The notes: a model not told the origin generated them from the letters alone. Shown: positions 7,678-22,383, numbered from the stretch's first letter. The stretch: 64,000 bases of DNA from Lonsdalea populi (GCF_015999465.1 NZ_CP065534.1:248001-312000); one strand, 5' to 3'. Numbers and translations are program-made.

Positions 7678-9429
7678 ATGAAACTCCGTTGGCTACTTCC
7701 CCTTTTGATTTCATCAGCCCTGCCCGGCTTCTCGCACGCGCAGATGATATACCCGATCGACCGCGCGACCATGCCGGCCGGCGGACGCTTCGACTTTAAG
7801 GTCGAGTTCGACGAGGTGCTGAAGCCGGAAGATATCCGTATTCAGATCAACGGCCGCGATTATCAGCAGGTGCTGGGCAAACCGGCCACGTTCGTCGAGC
7901 GCGAAGACGGCGAACCCGTCTCCACCGTGTGGGTCCGTGACGTGGCGTTGCCACAGGCAGGACGCTATAAGGTTGAAGCGCAGGCCAAAGGCAAGACCGC
8001 CCAGGTCAGTTGGGAGGTTTATCAGGCTCCACAGACGCGTAAGGCGAAAAACGTGATCCTATTCATCGGCGATGGCCTGTCGGTGGCGCATCGCACCGGG
8101 GCGCGCATTCTGTCCAAAGGGATGACGGAAGGGAAGGCCGACGGAAAACTGGCGATTGACGATCTGCAATATATGGCGTTCGCCGGCACGTCCAGTACCG
8201 ACTCCATCGCGGCGGACAGCGCCAACACCATGAGCGCATACATGACTGGCCACAAGTCTGGCGTCAACGCTATCGGGGTGTACGTCAGCCGCAGTAAAAA
8301 CTCGCTCGATCACCCCAAACAGGAAACGTTGGGAGAGCTGGTGACACGTTCGACCAACATGGCGCTCGGTATCGTCAGCGATGCTGAACTGGAAGACGCG
8401 ACGCCGGCGGCCGTGGTGTCGCACACGCGCCGTCGCGCCGACAAGGCTGAAATCGCGTCCATGTTTTACGACGTGCAGCCGACCGTGATGCTGGGCGGCG
8501 GCTCCGCCTATTTCCTGCCGAAGAGCGCGCCGGGCTCGAAGCGCAAAGACGATATCAACTACGTCGAGAAATTCCAGCAGGCCGGTTACACGCTGGCGAC
8601 CGACGCGCAGACGCTGAAGCAGAACGCCGCGACCGCCACCAAACTGTTGGGGCTGTTCCACACCGGCAACATGGATGGCGTGCTTGACCGTCGCTTCCTG
8701 AAAAACGACGTCATCAGAAAATTCCCCAACCAGCCGGACCTGACTGACATGACGCAGGCGGCGCTGGACGTGCTGTCCAAAAATAAAGACGGCTTCTTCC
8801 TGATGGTGGAGTCGGCGTTGATCGACAAGGCTTCTCACCCGCTGGACTGGGAACGCGCGTTCTATAACACCATCATGCTCGACCAGTCGGTGGCGGTGGC
8901 GAAGAAGTTTGTGGAAACCCATTCAGACACGCTGATTATCGTGACCGGCGACCACACCCACGGCATTTCGATTATCGGTACGGTGGACGACAACAAGCCG
9001 GGAACGGAGATGCGTGAAAAAGTCGGCGTATATGAAGAGGCGGGCTACCCCAACTATCAGGATGCCAACAAAGACGGCTACCCGGATGACGTCAACGTCT
9101 CCAAACGTCTGGCGGTCTTTTTCAACAACTATCCGGACTATTACGAAACCTTCCGTCCGAAGCTGGATGGTACGTTCGTCCCGTCGGTTAAAAACGATAA
9201 AGACGAGTACGTTGCCAACAAAACCTACGCCTCTGTGCCCGGCGCCGTCCTGCGCGAAGGCGTTCTGCCGCGTTCGGTGGATGCTGGCGTGCATTCCGTG
9301 GATGATATGGTGATTCAGGCCAGCGGCCCTGGCGGTGAGGCTATTCGAGGCTATATGGATAACACGCAGCTGTTCCGGGTGATCGTCGATGCGCTCGCTA
9401 TTGATGCCCGCAACACCACGACGAAGTAA
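7678..9429 (+). CDS. Exported alkaline phosphatase (PhoA family, large form)
   Basis: Predicted periplasmic or extracellular phosphomonoesterase. The 583-residue protein starts with a typical Sec signal peptide ending FSHA (about residue 21). Alkaline phosphatase motifs occur in order: metal Asp in FIGDGLS, nucleophile Ser in ADSANTMSAY, metal ligands in MVESALIDKASHPLDW, VTGDHTHG, and His in DAGVHSVDD. It is ~110 residues longer than E. coli PhoA, with an extra N-terminal beta-like segment before the catalytic domain. No close neighbour relation to phoA is seen. It sits between bioH and tex where E. coli has rpnA and feoABC. A candidate Pho box precedes it. Confidence 0.9.
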   Translation: MKLRWLLPLLISSALPGFSHAQMIYPIDRATMPAGGRFDFKVEFDEVLKPEDIRIQINGRDYQQVLGKPATFVEREDGEPVSTVWVRDVALPQAGRYKVEAQAKGKTAQVSWEVYQAPQTRKAKNVILFIGDGLSVAHRTGARILSKGMTEGKADGKLAIDDLQYMAFAGTSSTDSIAADSANTMSAYMTGHKSGVNAIGVYVSRSKNSLDHPKQETLGELVTRSTNMALGIVSDAELEDATPAAVVSHTRRRADKAEIASMFYDVQPTVMLGGGSAYFLPKSAPGSKRKDDINYVEKFQQAGYTLATDAQTLKQNAATATKLLGLFHTGNMDGVLDRRFLKNDVIRKFPNQPDLTDMTQAALDVLSKNKDGFFLMVESALIDKASHPLDWERAFYNTIMLDQSVAVAKKFVETHSDTLIIVTGDHTHGISIIGTVDDNKPGTEMREKVGVYEEAGYPNYQDANKDGYPDDVNVSKRLAVFFNNYPDYYETFRPKLDGTFVPSVKNDKDEYVANKTYASVPGAVLREGVLPRSVDAGVHSVDDMVIQASGPGGEAIRGYMDNTQLFRVIVDALAIDARNTTTK

Positions 9430-9435
9430 CGTCTT

Positions 9436-9667
9436 ATGCAGCGGTTAGTCCGTTTTGCAGCGGGGCTGATAACCCCGCTGTCCCTGCTTGTCTTCTCCCT
9501 GAGCGGCATGCAGTCCGTTCGTGCGTTCAATGCCTGGACTCTCGTCCCTCAAGCGGCATTGTCGTTCGGGGTGCCGGGCGCCGCATTTTCCAGCGACGTG
9601 AAAACGCTGGCGGGCTTTCCTTTTACAGGCTGGGCGATCCAATATCGTGATCTCCCTCTTAGTCGCG

Positions 9668-9681
<14 letters not shown>
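9436..9681 (+). CDS. Small putative exported protein downstream of the phosphatase
   Basis: An 81-residue frame starting 6 nt after the phosphatase stop. It has a basic N-terminus, a hydrophobic segment (about residues 7-23) and a possible cleavage near VRA, then a short mature part with [14 protein letters not shown]. It has no Cys lipobox and no recognised family. Its 3' end overlaps the convergent tex stop by 14 nt. No clear ribosome site is seen. It may be a genuine accessory peptide co-transcribed with the phosphatase, or a truncated remnant. Confidence 0.4.
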
Positions 9682-11986
<2,305 letters not shown>

Positions 11987-12252
11987 GAGGTTGATATCAC
12001 TCGTCTTCAATTAAGGGGTGTAAAAGCTTGCGATAGTTATACGGATTGACGGCGAAAAATGCCAGCCGACGCAGACGCGGTGCGCAAGCAGGCTGTGGGG
12101 AACGGTTACCTGCATCAAAATTACGCCAGATTGTTGTGACTTAACGCCGAATTAGCGTATTAATTGAACTAGGGCAGCGATGCCGTGTTGATTTTAGACC
12201 GTCTACACCAGTACGACGGGTAAGTGCGTTCATTCGGTCGGGAGATTGAGGC

Positions 12253-13536
12253 ATGACAGAAAAAACATCCACGCTGACGGTGGGCGGGCAGGCAGAGATT
12301 GAGCTGGATATTCGCCGCGGCGTGATGGGGAGGGCAGCGGTTGATGTCCGCCCGTTGGGAGATAAAAATCTGTGCAGTTTCGATCCTGGCTTCGCCAATA
12401 CGGCGGGCTGCGAGTCCGCGATTACCTATATCGACCCCGTCGACAGCGTGCTGCTGCATCGCGGCTTCCCTGTTGAACAGCTGGCGGAACAGTGCGATTT
12501 CCTTGAGGTTTGTTTTATCCTGCTGCACGGCGAGGCCCCCTCGCGGCAGGAGTACGACGCTTTTTACGAAACCATCAACCGTCATACCCTGATCCACGAG
12601 CAAATCGCCCGTATGTGCAGCGGCTTTCGGCGGGACTCTCATCCGATGGCGCTGATGTGTGCCGTCGTCGGGGCGCTGGCGGCGTTCTATCACGATGTGC
12701 TGAATGTGGACGAACCTGAACACCGGGAACTGGCGGCCGTGCGTCTGCTCTCAAAGATGCCGACGCTGGCCGCCATGAGCTACAAGTTTTCCATCGAGCA
12801 GCCGGCGGTGTACCCGTGCAACAGGCTCTCTTACACCGCGAATTTCATGCACATGCTGTTCTCTATTCCGGCAGAGAAGTATGAAGTGAACCCGGTGCTG
12901 GAGCGAGCCATGAACCGTATTCTGATCCTGCACGCCGATCACGGGCAGTGTCCGTCGACGATGGCGGTGCGGGCGTCCGGGTCGTCCGGCGCCAACCCGT
13001 TCGCCTGTATTGCGGCGGGGCTGGCGTCCATGTGGGGGCCGCGACACGGCGGCGCGAACGAAGCCTGTATGCGGATGCTGGGCGAGATCCAAACGGTGGA
13101 CCGCGTTCCGGAGTTCGTGCGCCGGGCGAAAGAGGGCCGCAGGTCAATGCAGCTGATGGGATTCGGCAATTCGGTGTATCACCACTTCGATCCCCGCGCG
13201 GCGATCCTGCGTAAAACCTGTTACGAGGTGCTCAACGAACTGGGCATGGCCGACGATCTTCTGCAGGTGGCGATGGAGCTGGAGCATGTGGCGCTGACCG
13301 ACGCTTATTTCCTTGAACACCGGCTTTACCCGAGCGCCGATTTCTATACGGCGGTGATCCTTCAGGCGATGGGCCTGCCCCCCGCGATGTTCCCGGTCAT
13401 TGCTGCGGTAGGGCGCACCAGCGGTTGGATTGCCCACTGGAAGGAGATGCATGAGCAGGGGCTGACCCTCTATCGTCCCCGTCAGGTGTATAACGGTCAT
13501 CCGCCGCGGGACTTCCGTTCCGCCTTAAACGACTGA
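12253..13536 (+). CDS. Type II citrate synthase paralogue with His-to-Asn change in the catalytic triad
   Basis: A 427-residue homologue of hexameric GltA, aligned over its whole length ([73 protein letters not shown]). Of the triad His264/His305/Asp362 (E. coli), His265 in [10 protein letters not shown] and Asp363 in SADFYTA are kept, but GFGHRVY reads GFGNSVY, giving Asn306. HADHEQN reads HADHGQC and VYPRN reads VYPCN. The oxaloacetate-binding Arg of DPRA and the RPRQVY motif remain. This is probably not the main gltA, which in relatives lies next to sdh. Good start: GGGAG before ATG. Function uncertain: inactive, regulatory or altered substrate. Confidence 0.85.
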   Translation: MTEKTSTLTVGGQAEIELDIRRGVMGRAAVDVRPLGDKNLCSFDPGFANTAGCESAITYIDPVDSVLLHRGFPVEQLAEQCDFLEVCFILLHGEAPSRQEYDAFYETINRHTLIHEQIARMCSGFRRDSHPMALMCAVVGALAAFYHDVLNVDEPEHRELAAVRLLSKMPTLAAMSYKFSIEQPAVYPCNRLSYTANFMHMLFSIPAEKYEVNPVLERAMNRILILHADHGQCPSTMAVRASGSSGANPFACIAAGLASMWGPRHGGANEACMRMLGEIQTVDRVPEFVRRAKEGRRSMQLMGFGNSVYHHFDPRAAILRKTCYEVLNELGMADDLLQVAMELEHVALTDAYFLEHRLYPSADFYTAVILQAMGLPPAMFPVIAAVGRTSGWIAHWKEMHEQGLTLYRPRQVYNGHPPRDFRSALND

Positions 13537-13544
13537 CCGTCTGT

Positions 13545-13563
13545 CGCTAGCGGGCGGCTAGCG
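13545..13563. terminator. Hairpin between convergent citrate synthase paralogue and poxB
   Basis: A perfect 7-bp stem (CGCTAGC / GCTAGCG) with loop GGGCG spans the poxB stop codon. No T-run follows on either strand, so a terminator role is tentative. Confidence 0.3.
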
Positions 13564-15279
13564 CAGCCAGTTGGTTTTCGCCAGCTCGATCACCTCATCG
13601 CCGCGCCCGCTGATGATGGCGCGCAGCATATACAGGCTGAAGCCCTTGGCCTGTTCCAGCTTGATTTCCGGCGGCATCGCCAGTTCGTCCGTGGCGGTGA
13701 TGACATCCAACAGCACCGGACCGTCGTGGGCGAAAGTCTCTTCCAGCGCGGCGTTCAGCTCGGAGGCTTTCTCCACGCGGATGCCCTTAATGCCGCAGGC
13801 GTTGGCGATCTCCGCGAAGTTGGGATTGTGCAGTTCGGTGCCGTCCGTCAGGTAGCCGCCCGCTTTCATCTCCATCGCCACAAATCCCAGCACGCTGTTA
13901 TTAAACACCACGATTTTCACCGGCAGGTTGAGCTGCGCGACGGACAGAAAATCGCCCATCAGCATGGTAAAACCGCCGTCGCCGCTGAACGACACCACCT
14001 GCCGGTTCCGGTCGACCGACTGCGCGCCCAGCGCCTGGGGCATCGCATTCGCCATCGACCCGTGGCTGAACGAGCCGATCAGCCGGCGTCGACCGTTCAT
14101 TTTTAGATAGCGCGCGGCCCAGACGGTCGGCGTGCCTACGTCGCAGGTGAAAATGGCGTCTTCGCTGGCGTAGTGGCTGACCTGTTGGGCGAGATACTGG
14201 GGATGAATTTCCTGCTTGTCGTTTGGCGTCGCCAGATCGTCCAGCCCTTTGCGCGCGTCGGCATAGTGTTTCAACGCCTTATCGAGGAAGCGGCGGTCGC
14301 TCTTCTGATCCAACAGCGGCAGTAGCGCCGTCAGGGTCGATTTGATGTCGCCCAGCAGCGCCATGTCCACGTGGCAGTGGGAGCCGATACTGCCGGGGTT
14401 GATGTCGATCTGGATAATTTTGGCGTCCGTCGGATAGAACGCGCGGTAGGGAAACTGCGTTCCCAACAGCAACACCGTATCCGCGTTCATCATCGCGTGG
14501 TAGCCGGATGAAAAGCCGATGAGCCCGGTCATGCCGACGCTGTAGGGATTGTCGTATTCGATATACTCTTTACCTCGCAGCGCATGGACGACCGGCGCTT
14601 GTAGCGTGGCGGCGAGCTGCACCACGTCATCGTGCGCATCCGCGCAGCCGTTGCCGCACATCAGGGTGATGTTTTTGACCCCGTTCAGTAGCTCGGCCAG
14701 CTTGTGCAGCTCTCTGTCCTCCGGCAGCACGCGCGGCGCTGGAATAGGATACCAGTCCGTTGACGCGTCTTCGGGAGCAGGCTTCAGCGCGACGTCGCCG
14801 GGCAGCACAATGACCGACACGCCACGATTGAGGATCGCTTTGCGCATCGCGATAGCCAGGACTTGCGGAAGCTGTTCAGGGTTGGAAATCAGTTCGCAGT
14901 AGTGGCTGCATTCGCGGAACAGTTCCTGCGGGTGAGTTTCCTGAAAATAGTTGCTGCCGATCTCGCTGGAGGGAATGTGCGCCGCGATGGCGAGCACCGG
15001 CACATGGTTTCGGTGGCAGTCGAACAGTCCGTTAATCAGATGAAGGTTACCGGGCCCGCAAGAGCCTGCGCAGACGGCCAGTTCCCCGGTCAACTGCGCT
15101 TCAGCGCCTGCTGCGAAGGCCGCGACCTCTTCGTGACGGGTCGGCATCCATTCGAGGGTGCCCATGCGGTTCAGGCTGTCGCTCAGCCCGTTCAGAGAAT
15201 CGCCGGTGACTCCCCAAATCCGTTTCACTCCGGCGTTTTCCAACGTTTTTGCTACGAAATCGGCAACGGTTCGCTTCAT
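13558..15279 (-). CDS. poxB: Pyruvate dehydrogenase (quinone), ThDP/FAD enzyme PoxB
   Basis: Peripheral membrane flavoenzyme that decarboxylates pyruvate to acetate and CO2 and reduces ubiquinone. The 573-residue protein matches E. coli PoxB throughout: ThDP glutamate in [14 protein letters not shown], an FAD domain, the ThDP/Mg motif [13 protein letters not shown]...NNSVLG, and the C-terminal lipid-activated tail [24 protein letters not shown] 15279 is preceded by GGAGCG and gives the E. coli start MK; the frame open to 15450 adds unrelated residues. In E. coli poxB lies elsewhere (near hcp/ybjT), so it is relocated here beside a citrate synthase paralogue. Confidence 0.95.
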   Translation of the reverse strand: MKRTVADFVAKTLENAGVKRIWGVTGDSLNGLSDSLNRMGTLEWMPTRHEEVAAFAAGAEAQLTGELAVCAGSCGPGNLHLINGLFDCHRNHVPVLAIAAHIPSSEIGSNYFQETHPQELFRECSHYCELISNPEQLPQVLAIAMRKAILNRGVSVIVLPGDVALKPAPEDASTDWYPIPAPRVLPEDRELHKLAELLNGVKNITLMCGNGCADAHDDVVQLAATLQAPVVHALRGKEYIEYDNPYSVGMTGLIGFSSGYHAMMNADTVLLLGTQFPYRAFYPTDAKIIQIDINPGSIGSHCHVDMALLGDIKSTLTALLPLLDQKSDRRFLDKALKHYADARKGLDDLATPNDKQEIHPQYLAQQVSHYASEDAIFTCDVGTPTVWAARYLKMNGRRRLIGSFSHGSMANAMPQALGAQSVDRNRQVVSFSGDGGFTMLMGDFLSVAQLNLPVKIVVFNNSVLGFVAMEMKAGGYLTDGTELHNPNFAEIANACGIKGIRVEKASELNAALEETFAHDGPVLLDVITATDELAMPPEIKLEQAKGFSLYMLRAIISGRGDEVIELAKTNWLR

Positions 15280-15500
15280 ACTTTTTCGCTCCTTACGACG
15301 ACGTGGGCATCTCTTCGATGGCGAAGTATCTGTACAAAAAAAGCGTAGTTGAATAACGCGCCGAGCGGGCGCGTCGAGGCGGTGAATAGTGTGAACTGAT
15401 GTTGTGACCGTAAGCCGCACGTGCGAGAAAGTTGCAGGATGCGCCCGCAAGAAACGGGACGGAAAAGGTATCGAACCGTTCGCGTCCTGCTTTGTCTTGG

Positions 15501-17243
15501 TTAACCGAGGGCGTGGGCTTTGTCGTTTTCCGAGACGTCCTGGTGCGCGGGTTCCGCAGCGAACGGCGCGATATAGCGTTGGTAACGAGAGGGCTTGAGC
15601 TGCTGTAGGTCCACCAGCACCAGACCGTCGATGCAGTTGTTGAAGTCCGGGTCGGTACCGAAGTCGATGAACTGCACGCCGCCGGTTTCACACAGTTCGG
15701 AATACTGTTTGTAAAGTGTTGGGATCGCGCAGCCGAGGTTGTTGAGCATACTCTTCAGGCGCGTGAGGTCTTGTTGATAGTCTGTCCCTTCGAACTGCTT
15801 CAGCACATCCGGCAACGAGGCGGGATAAGGACGTCGCGAACGCGCCAGCGCCTGACGCGGCGGAAAATACAGCCGATAGAAGGCTACCAGTAGGTCCCGG
15901 GCGGCAATGGGCAGCGTGCCGGACAGCGATACCGGGCCGAACAGATAACGGTACTGCGGATAGCGCGCCACATAGGCGCCGATGCCCAGCCACAGATATT
16001 CCAGCCCCCGTTTGCCCCAATACTTAGGCTGAATGAAGCTGCGCCCCAGCTCAATGCCGTTGGCGAGTATTGTCTCCATCTCGCTGCCGTACTGAAACAG
16101 GCTGTGGCTGTACAGTTGATGCGGCTCCCGCTGGGCGGTGGTGGTGAAACGGTAGGCCCCCACGATATCCAGATTCTCTTCGTCCCATAACACCAGATGC
16201 AGATATTGATCGTCGAAGTGGTCCAGATCGCGCCTCTGGCCGCAGCCTTCGCCGACGGCGCGGAAGGCGATTTCCCGCAGGCGTCCCAACTCGCGCAGAA
16301 TCGGCGCATAGTCTTCGTCTTTGCGCTGATAGAGATAAATCGTTTTACCGTCCGGGGTGGTGCCCAGCAGGTCGCATTCCACCAGCGCCTGTTTCAGCCG
16401 CGACCGGTCTTCCGGCAGCGCGATAGGTTTCTCTCCGGCGAAGCAGCCCGGCTTGCCCTGACCCAACCGGTAAACATGGCGGCGGAAACGGGCCGCCATA
16501 TCGTTGGCCTGCCATTCTCCCTGACTCCAGGTCGCGTAAGGGATTTGTGGGCCGATGCGCAGGCTCAGCGTATTGCCGCGCTGGTGGAACATCTCCCTCA
16601 CCAGCAGAAGCGTGGATAACGGGCGATAAATCAGGGAGGAGAGGTAAAACAGTCCGCTGTTGCGGCCCTTGACATGAATTGGAATAATCGGCGCCCGCGC
16701 TTTGGCCGCGATCCGGACAAACCCGCTGTGCCAGTGACCGTCGCGGATCCCGTGCAGGCTGATGCGTGATACCTCGCCGGCGGGGAACAGAATGACGGCG
16801 CCATCCTGATTGAGATGATTTTGGATGTTGGCGATTTGCCGGCGACGGGTGCGGTTGCTGAAGTTGTCGACGGGGAAGAACAGCGATTTCAGCGGTCCTA
16901 GGTAGGAAAGCAGCTGGCTGGCGACGATGCGGACATCCGGCCTCACGCTGGCGACGTGGCGCAGCAGGGCGAGTCCGTCCAGTGAGCCGATGGGATGATT
17001 TGCCACCAAAACCACCGGGCCATGGCTGGGAATATTTTCCAAATCGCCTTCGACCATTTCACAATTAAGGTCGAAATAATCCAGTATTTCTTCAACCAGA
17101 TCGAGCCCCCGCAGATGGGGATGTCGTTGGGCGAACTGCTGCATTTCCTGCTCAAATAACAGCGTTCGTAATACCGCGCGTTGCCAGGTTGGCGTGTGCC
17201 TATGCGGAGCCAGATTCTGCAATAAGGTGTCTACGCTGAACAT
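15501..17243 (-). CDS. olsF: OlsF-like bifunctional acyltransferase (probable ornithine lipid synthase)
   Basis: A 580-residue two-domain protein. The N-terminal half is a PlsC-type lysophospholipid acyltransferase of the 'NHPxGxxDG' class (NHPIGSLDG, His83 and Asp89; [22 protein letters not shown]). The C-terminal half is a GNAT-like acyl-ACP-dependent N-acyltransferase ([50 protein letters not shown]). This architecture is that of OlsF of Serratia proteamaculans, which makes phosphorus-free ornithine lipids when phosphate is scarce. ATG 17243 has GGAG upstream; an upstream in-frame start at 17294 lacks support. A candidate Pho promoter precedes it. Generic annotation would be 'hemolysin/GNAT acyltransferase'. 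Confidence 0.75.
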   Translation of the reverse strand: MFSVDTLLQNLAPHRHTPTWQRAVLRTLLFEQEMQQFAQRHPHLRGLDLVEEILDYFDLNCEMVEGDLENIPSHGPVVLVANHPIGSLDGLALLRHVASVRPDVRIVASQLLSYLGPLKSLFFPVDNFSNRTRRRQIANIQNHLNQDGAVILFPAGEVSRISLHGIRDGHWHSGFVRIAAKARAPIIPIHVKGRNSGLFYLSSLIYRPLSTLLLVREMFHQRGNTLSLRIGPQIPYATWSQGEWQANDMAARFRRHVYRLGQGKPGCFAGEKPIALPEDRSRLKQALVECDLLGTTPDGKTIYLYQRKDEDYAPILRELGRLREIAFRAVGEGCGQRRDLDHFDDQYLHLVLWDEENLDIVGAYRFTTTAQREPHQLYSHSLFQYGSEMETILANGIELGRSFIQPKYWGKRGLEYLWLGIGAYVARYPQYRYLFGPVSLSGTLPIAARDLLVAFYRLYFPPRQALARSRRPYPASLPDVLKQFEGTDYQQDLTRLKSMLNNLGCAIPTLYKQYSELCETGGVQFIDFGTDPDFNNCIDGLVLVDLQQLKPSRYQRYIAPFAAEPAHQDVSENDKAHALG

Positions 17244-17271
17244 ATTCAGATCTCCATGAACAACAAAGGTC

Positions 17272-17305
17272 ACGGTAAGTGATAAAAATGACATCTATAT
17301 TTCAA
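17272..17305 (-). promoter_or_regulatory. Candidate Pho box and -10 upstream of olsF
   Basis: On the minus strand TTGAAATATAGATGTCAT (17288-17305) matches 13 of 18 positions of the PhoB box consensus, with a perfect TGTCAT in the second half. Ten bases later is TACCGT (17272-17277) as a possible -10. That would place transcription start about 20-25 nt before the olsF ATG. The spacing equals that seen upstream of the alkaline phosphatase in this window. Confidence 0.45.
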
Positions 17306-17617
17306 ACTGGATTGAACCGGTGATGTTGGTGTTTCTGCGACGCGAGAGGTGTTCTTTCACCGCTGCAAAATAACGCTACCCAGCGCCGCGATGTTGAGCG
17401 TTATATTTCGCTGGAGGGGTAAAAAGAATACGTTGACGAAGTGGGAAAAATATCGTTTTTAAGCGGGGATACGGTTATTTCCCGGTGAGATAAGCGCCGT
17501 AGGGAAATACGCATTCAGGCGCTTTATCGTTGCATTGGCTATAGGGGGGGGATATTTTCACGCATCACGCCTGGCGTGAGAATGTGGGAAGCAGATGTGT
17601 GGTACGTGATAGCAGCG
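17306..17617. other. olsF-greB intergenic region with an inverted repeat and a G8 run
   Basis: No gene is visible. GATAAGCGCC (17489-17498) and GGCGCTTTATC (17518-17528) form an interrupted inverted repeat with one bulged base. A G8 run lies at 17544-17551. A short stem TCACGCC-AGG-CGTGA (minus strand) lies beyond the greB stop and could end greB transcription. The rest is unremarkable. Confidence 0.4.
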
Positions 17618-18100
17618 CTATGGGGCTGTTATACCGTAGGCGATTTTATTGATGTACCAGGTTTTTCTCCCGGTCGGTGTCGGAACGTCCGCCTTTTCGT
17701 CGACGCTTTTTTTCAGCAGCGCCCGCGCCATCGGCGCGTCGATGGAGATGTAGTCCTTGCGGCCGTATATTTCGTCCGGGCCGACAATGCGGAATAGTTT
17801 CACGTCGCCGTCTTCGTTTTCTACCTCTACCCATGCGCCGAAAAAGACTTTGCCGTCCTGCTGCGGCGAGTAATCCACCACTCGCACCACCTGCAGGCGT
17901 TTGCGCAAGTAGCGGACGCGCCGGTCGATTTCACGCAGCAGACGTTTGTTGTACTGGTAGTCGGCGTTTTCGCTACGGTCGCCCAGACTGGCGGCCCAGG
18001 CGACTTTTTCTGTGATTTCCGGTCTGCGCTCTTTCCACAGGTAATTGAGCTCCTGATGCAGGGATTCGTATCCTTCACGGGTAATAAGATCGGTTCTCAT
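17618..18100 (-). CDS. greB: Transcript cleavage factor GreB
   Basis: Rescues backtracked RNA polymerase by stimulating its endonucleolytic cleavage of the nascent RNA. The 160-residue protein has the N-terminal coiled coil with the acidic tip (WAASLGDRSENADYQYNKR, Asp/Glu pair) and the C-terminal FKBP-like domain (FRIVGPDEIYGRKDYISIDAPMARALLKK). It is close to E. coli GreB (158 residues). It is divergent from ompR, as in E. coli. Confidence 0.97.
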   Translation of the reverse strand: MRTDLITREGYESLHQELNYLWKERRPEITEKVAWAASLGDRSENADYQYNKRLLREIDRRVRYLRKRLQVVRVVDYSPQQDGKVFFGAWVEVENEDGDVKLFRIVGPDEIYGRKDYISIDAPMARALLKKSVDEKADVPTPTGRKTWYINKIAYGITAP

Positions 18101-18349
18101 ACGTCTCGGTTAAAAATCTATGTTATTAAATCTCGGTATTGCGACGAATCATCTATCAACGATAACGGAATTAATGTTGTCTATATGTCATTATCTTAGA
18201 ATATGGACAAAGGAAATGTTTGATTACAACGTATTTTTATATGGTCTGTAACAATTATGATTAGAATATATACCAGAAAACATTGTCCAGTATTTAACAC
18301 GTTTTGAACAAGATCAACATAGGCGTTCATCCCGTCTTTGGAGAATAAA

Positions 18350-20439
<2,090 letters not shown>

Positions 20440-20711
20440 AGATAATCATGCCTTTCTACCGCCGGTTTCCCGACCGGCGATCTCTCAACGTATTTCCGCG
20501 TCGTCAAAGCCCGCTTCCCGGTTAAGCCGCCCGCTATCGTTGGTAGGCTTAGCGTTGGCCTGGATGACAGACGCGAAAACAGCGAGCGTTATCTCATTGC
20601 TCCTGCATCTCCTCTGCTGGCCCCATTTCCGTGACTCGAGGCCTCATTGAATCCGTCTGCACGCGTTAGCGCCGGACTCCTACTAAGTGTTCTTTTCGAC
20701 GGTCATTGGAT
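20440..20711. other. envZ-pckA intergenic region
   Basis: Only short open frames without recognisable similarity occur here. Apart from the pckA terminator that follows at 20712-20738, I see no gene, RNA or repeat. Confidence 0.5.
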
Positions 20712-20738
20712 AAAAAAAATGCCTGCGGTTGCAGGCAT
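20712..20738 (-). terminator. Rho-independent terminator of pckA
   Basis: On the minus strand the stem ATGCCTGC-AACC-GCAGGCAT is followed by an uninterrupted run of eight T. It lies 26 nt past the pckA stop. The stem is perfect over 8 bp. Confidence 0.85.
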
Positions 20739-20763
20739 GCGTCGTGATTGAGTTAACAACGCT

Positions 20764-22383
20764 TCAGATCTTCGGACCGGCGGCGACCAGCGCCGCGCCT
20801 GCCGGGGTATCGGTGTATTTGTCAAAGTTGGCGATAAAGCGTTGAGCCAGATCTTCTGCATTCGCTTCCCACTGCGCGGCGCTCTCATAGGTATCGCGCG
20901 GATCCAGAATCGACGGGTCCACACCGGCCAGCGTGGTCGGGATAGACAAATTGAAGATAGGCAGCGTTTTCGTTTCCGCTTCTTCAATGCTGCCATTCAG
21001 GATAGCGGCGATAATGCCTCGCGTATCCTTGATGGAAATACGTTTGCCGGTGCCGTTCCAACCGGTATTCACCAGGTAAGCCTGTGCACCGGAGGCCTGC
21101 ATCCGTTTCACCAGCACTTCGGCATACAGCGTGGGATGCAGCGTGAGGAAGGCGGCGCCGAAGCAGGCGGAGAAGGTCGGGGTTGGCTCCGTGATGCCGC
21201 GCTCCGTTCCGGCCAGTTTGGCGGTGAAGCCGGACAGGAAGTGATACTGCGTCTGATCGGACGTCAGACGAGACACCGGCGGCAGCACGCCGAACGCGTC
21301 AGCGGTCAGGAAAATAACCTTGGTGGCATGACCCGCTTTGGAAACCGGTTTGACGATATTCAGAATGTGATCGATCGGATAGGAAACCCGGGTGTTTTCG
21401 GTTTTTGAGCCGTCGTCGAAGTCGATGCTGCCGTCCGTCCGCACGGTCACGTTTTCCAGCAGCGCGTCTCGCTTGATGGCACCGTAGATATCCGGTTCGG
21501 CTTCCTGCGAGAGCCTGATGGTTTTGGCGTAACAGCCGCCTTCGAAGTTGAAGACGCCGTCGTCGTCCCAGCCGTGTTCGTCATCGCCGATCAACTGGCG
21601 GTTAGGATCGGTGGACAGGGTGGTTTTACCCGTGCCGGAGAGGCCGAAGAAGACCGCAACGTCGCCCGCTTCGCCAACGTTGGCGGAGCAGTGCATGGAG
21701 GCAATGCCTTTCAGCGGCAGCAGGTAGTTCATGATGGCGAATAGTCCTTTCTTCATTTCGCCGCCGTACCACGTTCCGCCGATCAACTGGATACCTTCGG
21801 TGAGGTTAAAGGCGACAAAGTTCTCCGAATTCAGCCCTTGCTCCCGCCAGTGCGGGTTGGTGCACTTCGCGCCGTTCAGCACGGTAAAGTCCGGGACGAA
21901 GTCGCACAGCTCTTCCTCACTCGGACGGATAAACATGTTTTTCACGAAATGCGCCTGCCAGGCGACTTCGGTGATGAAGCGGACTTTCAGTCGGCTATCG
22001 GGGTTGGCGCCGCAGTAGGCATCGACGACAAAAAGGCGTTTCCCGGAGAGTTGCTCGCCGACCAACTGCTTCAACTGAAGCCAGACATCCTGGCTAAGCG
22101 GATGGTTGTCATTTTTGCCGGTGCCCTGATCGGCCCACCAGACGGTATCGCGCGTCACGTCATCACGGACAATGTATTTATCTTTCGGAGAGCGGCCGGT
22201 GAAAATACCGGTGTCGACGGCAACCGCACCCAGTTCAGTTTCGATGCCGCGTTCGTAACCTTCTAATGTAGGGGATGTTTCTTCTTCAAACAGTAAATCG
22301 TAACTCGGGTTATAGACGAGTTCGCGGATATCGTGAATGCCGTAAGCGGAAAACGCCTGTGACATCTGGCCGTTAATCTCCAT
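20764..22383 (-). CDS. pckA: Phosphoenolpyruvate carboxykinase (ATP)
   Basis: First step of gluconeogenesis: oxaloacetate + ATP gives PEP + CO2 + ADP, in the cytoplasm. The 539-residue protein matches E. coli PckA closely. It has the kinase-1a P-loop [13 protein letters not shown], the metal/PEPCK signature [21 protein letters not shown], and substrate residues in [14 protein letters not shown] 22383 is preceded by GGAG at proper distance; an upstream in-frame start at 22398 lacks one. A CRP-like site lies ~150 bp upstream. A strong terminator follows. Confidence 0.98.
   Translation of the reverse strand: MEINGQMSQAFSAYGIHDIRELVYNPSYDLLFEEETSPTLEGYERGIETELGAVAVDTGIFTGRSPKDKYIVRDDVTRDTVWWADQGTGKNDNHPLSQDVWLQLKQLVGEQLSGKRLFVVDAYCGANPDSRLKVRFITEVAWQAHFVKNMFIRPSEEELCDFVPDFTVLNGAKCTNPHWREQGLNSENFVAFNLTEGIQLIGGTWYGGEMKKGLFAIMNYLLPLKGIASMHCSANVGEAGDVAVFFGLSGTGKTTLSTDPNRQLIGDDEHGWDDDGVFNFEGGCYAKTIRLSQEAEPDIYGAIKRDALLENVTVRTDGSIDFDDGSKTENTRVSYPIDHILNIVKPVSKAGHATKVIFLTADAFGVLPPVSRLTSDQTQYHFLSGFTAKLAGTERGITEPTPTFSACFGAAFLTLHPTLYAEVLVKRMQASGAQAYLVNTGWNGTGKRISIKDTRGIIAAILNGSIEEAETKTLPIFNLSIPTTLAGVDPSILDPRDTYESAAQWEANAEDLAQRFIANFDKYTDTPAGAALVAAGPKI

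Noticed and set aside
8059..8922. Long antisense open frame (287 residues) within the alkaline phosphatase gene
   Set aside because: It is a shadow of GC-rich codon use in the real gene; its translation shows no family features.
15280..15450. Upstream extension of poxB
   Set aside because: ATG 15279 has GGAGCG upstream and matches the E. coli start; the extension is Arg-rich without similarity.
16972..16998. PlsC motif of olsF looked mutated because His and Asp are separated by five residues instead of four
   Set aside because: NHPxGxxDG with this spacing is the normal form in this acyltransferase subgroup.
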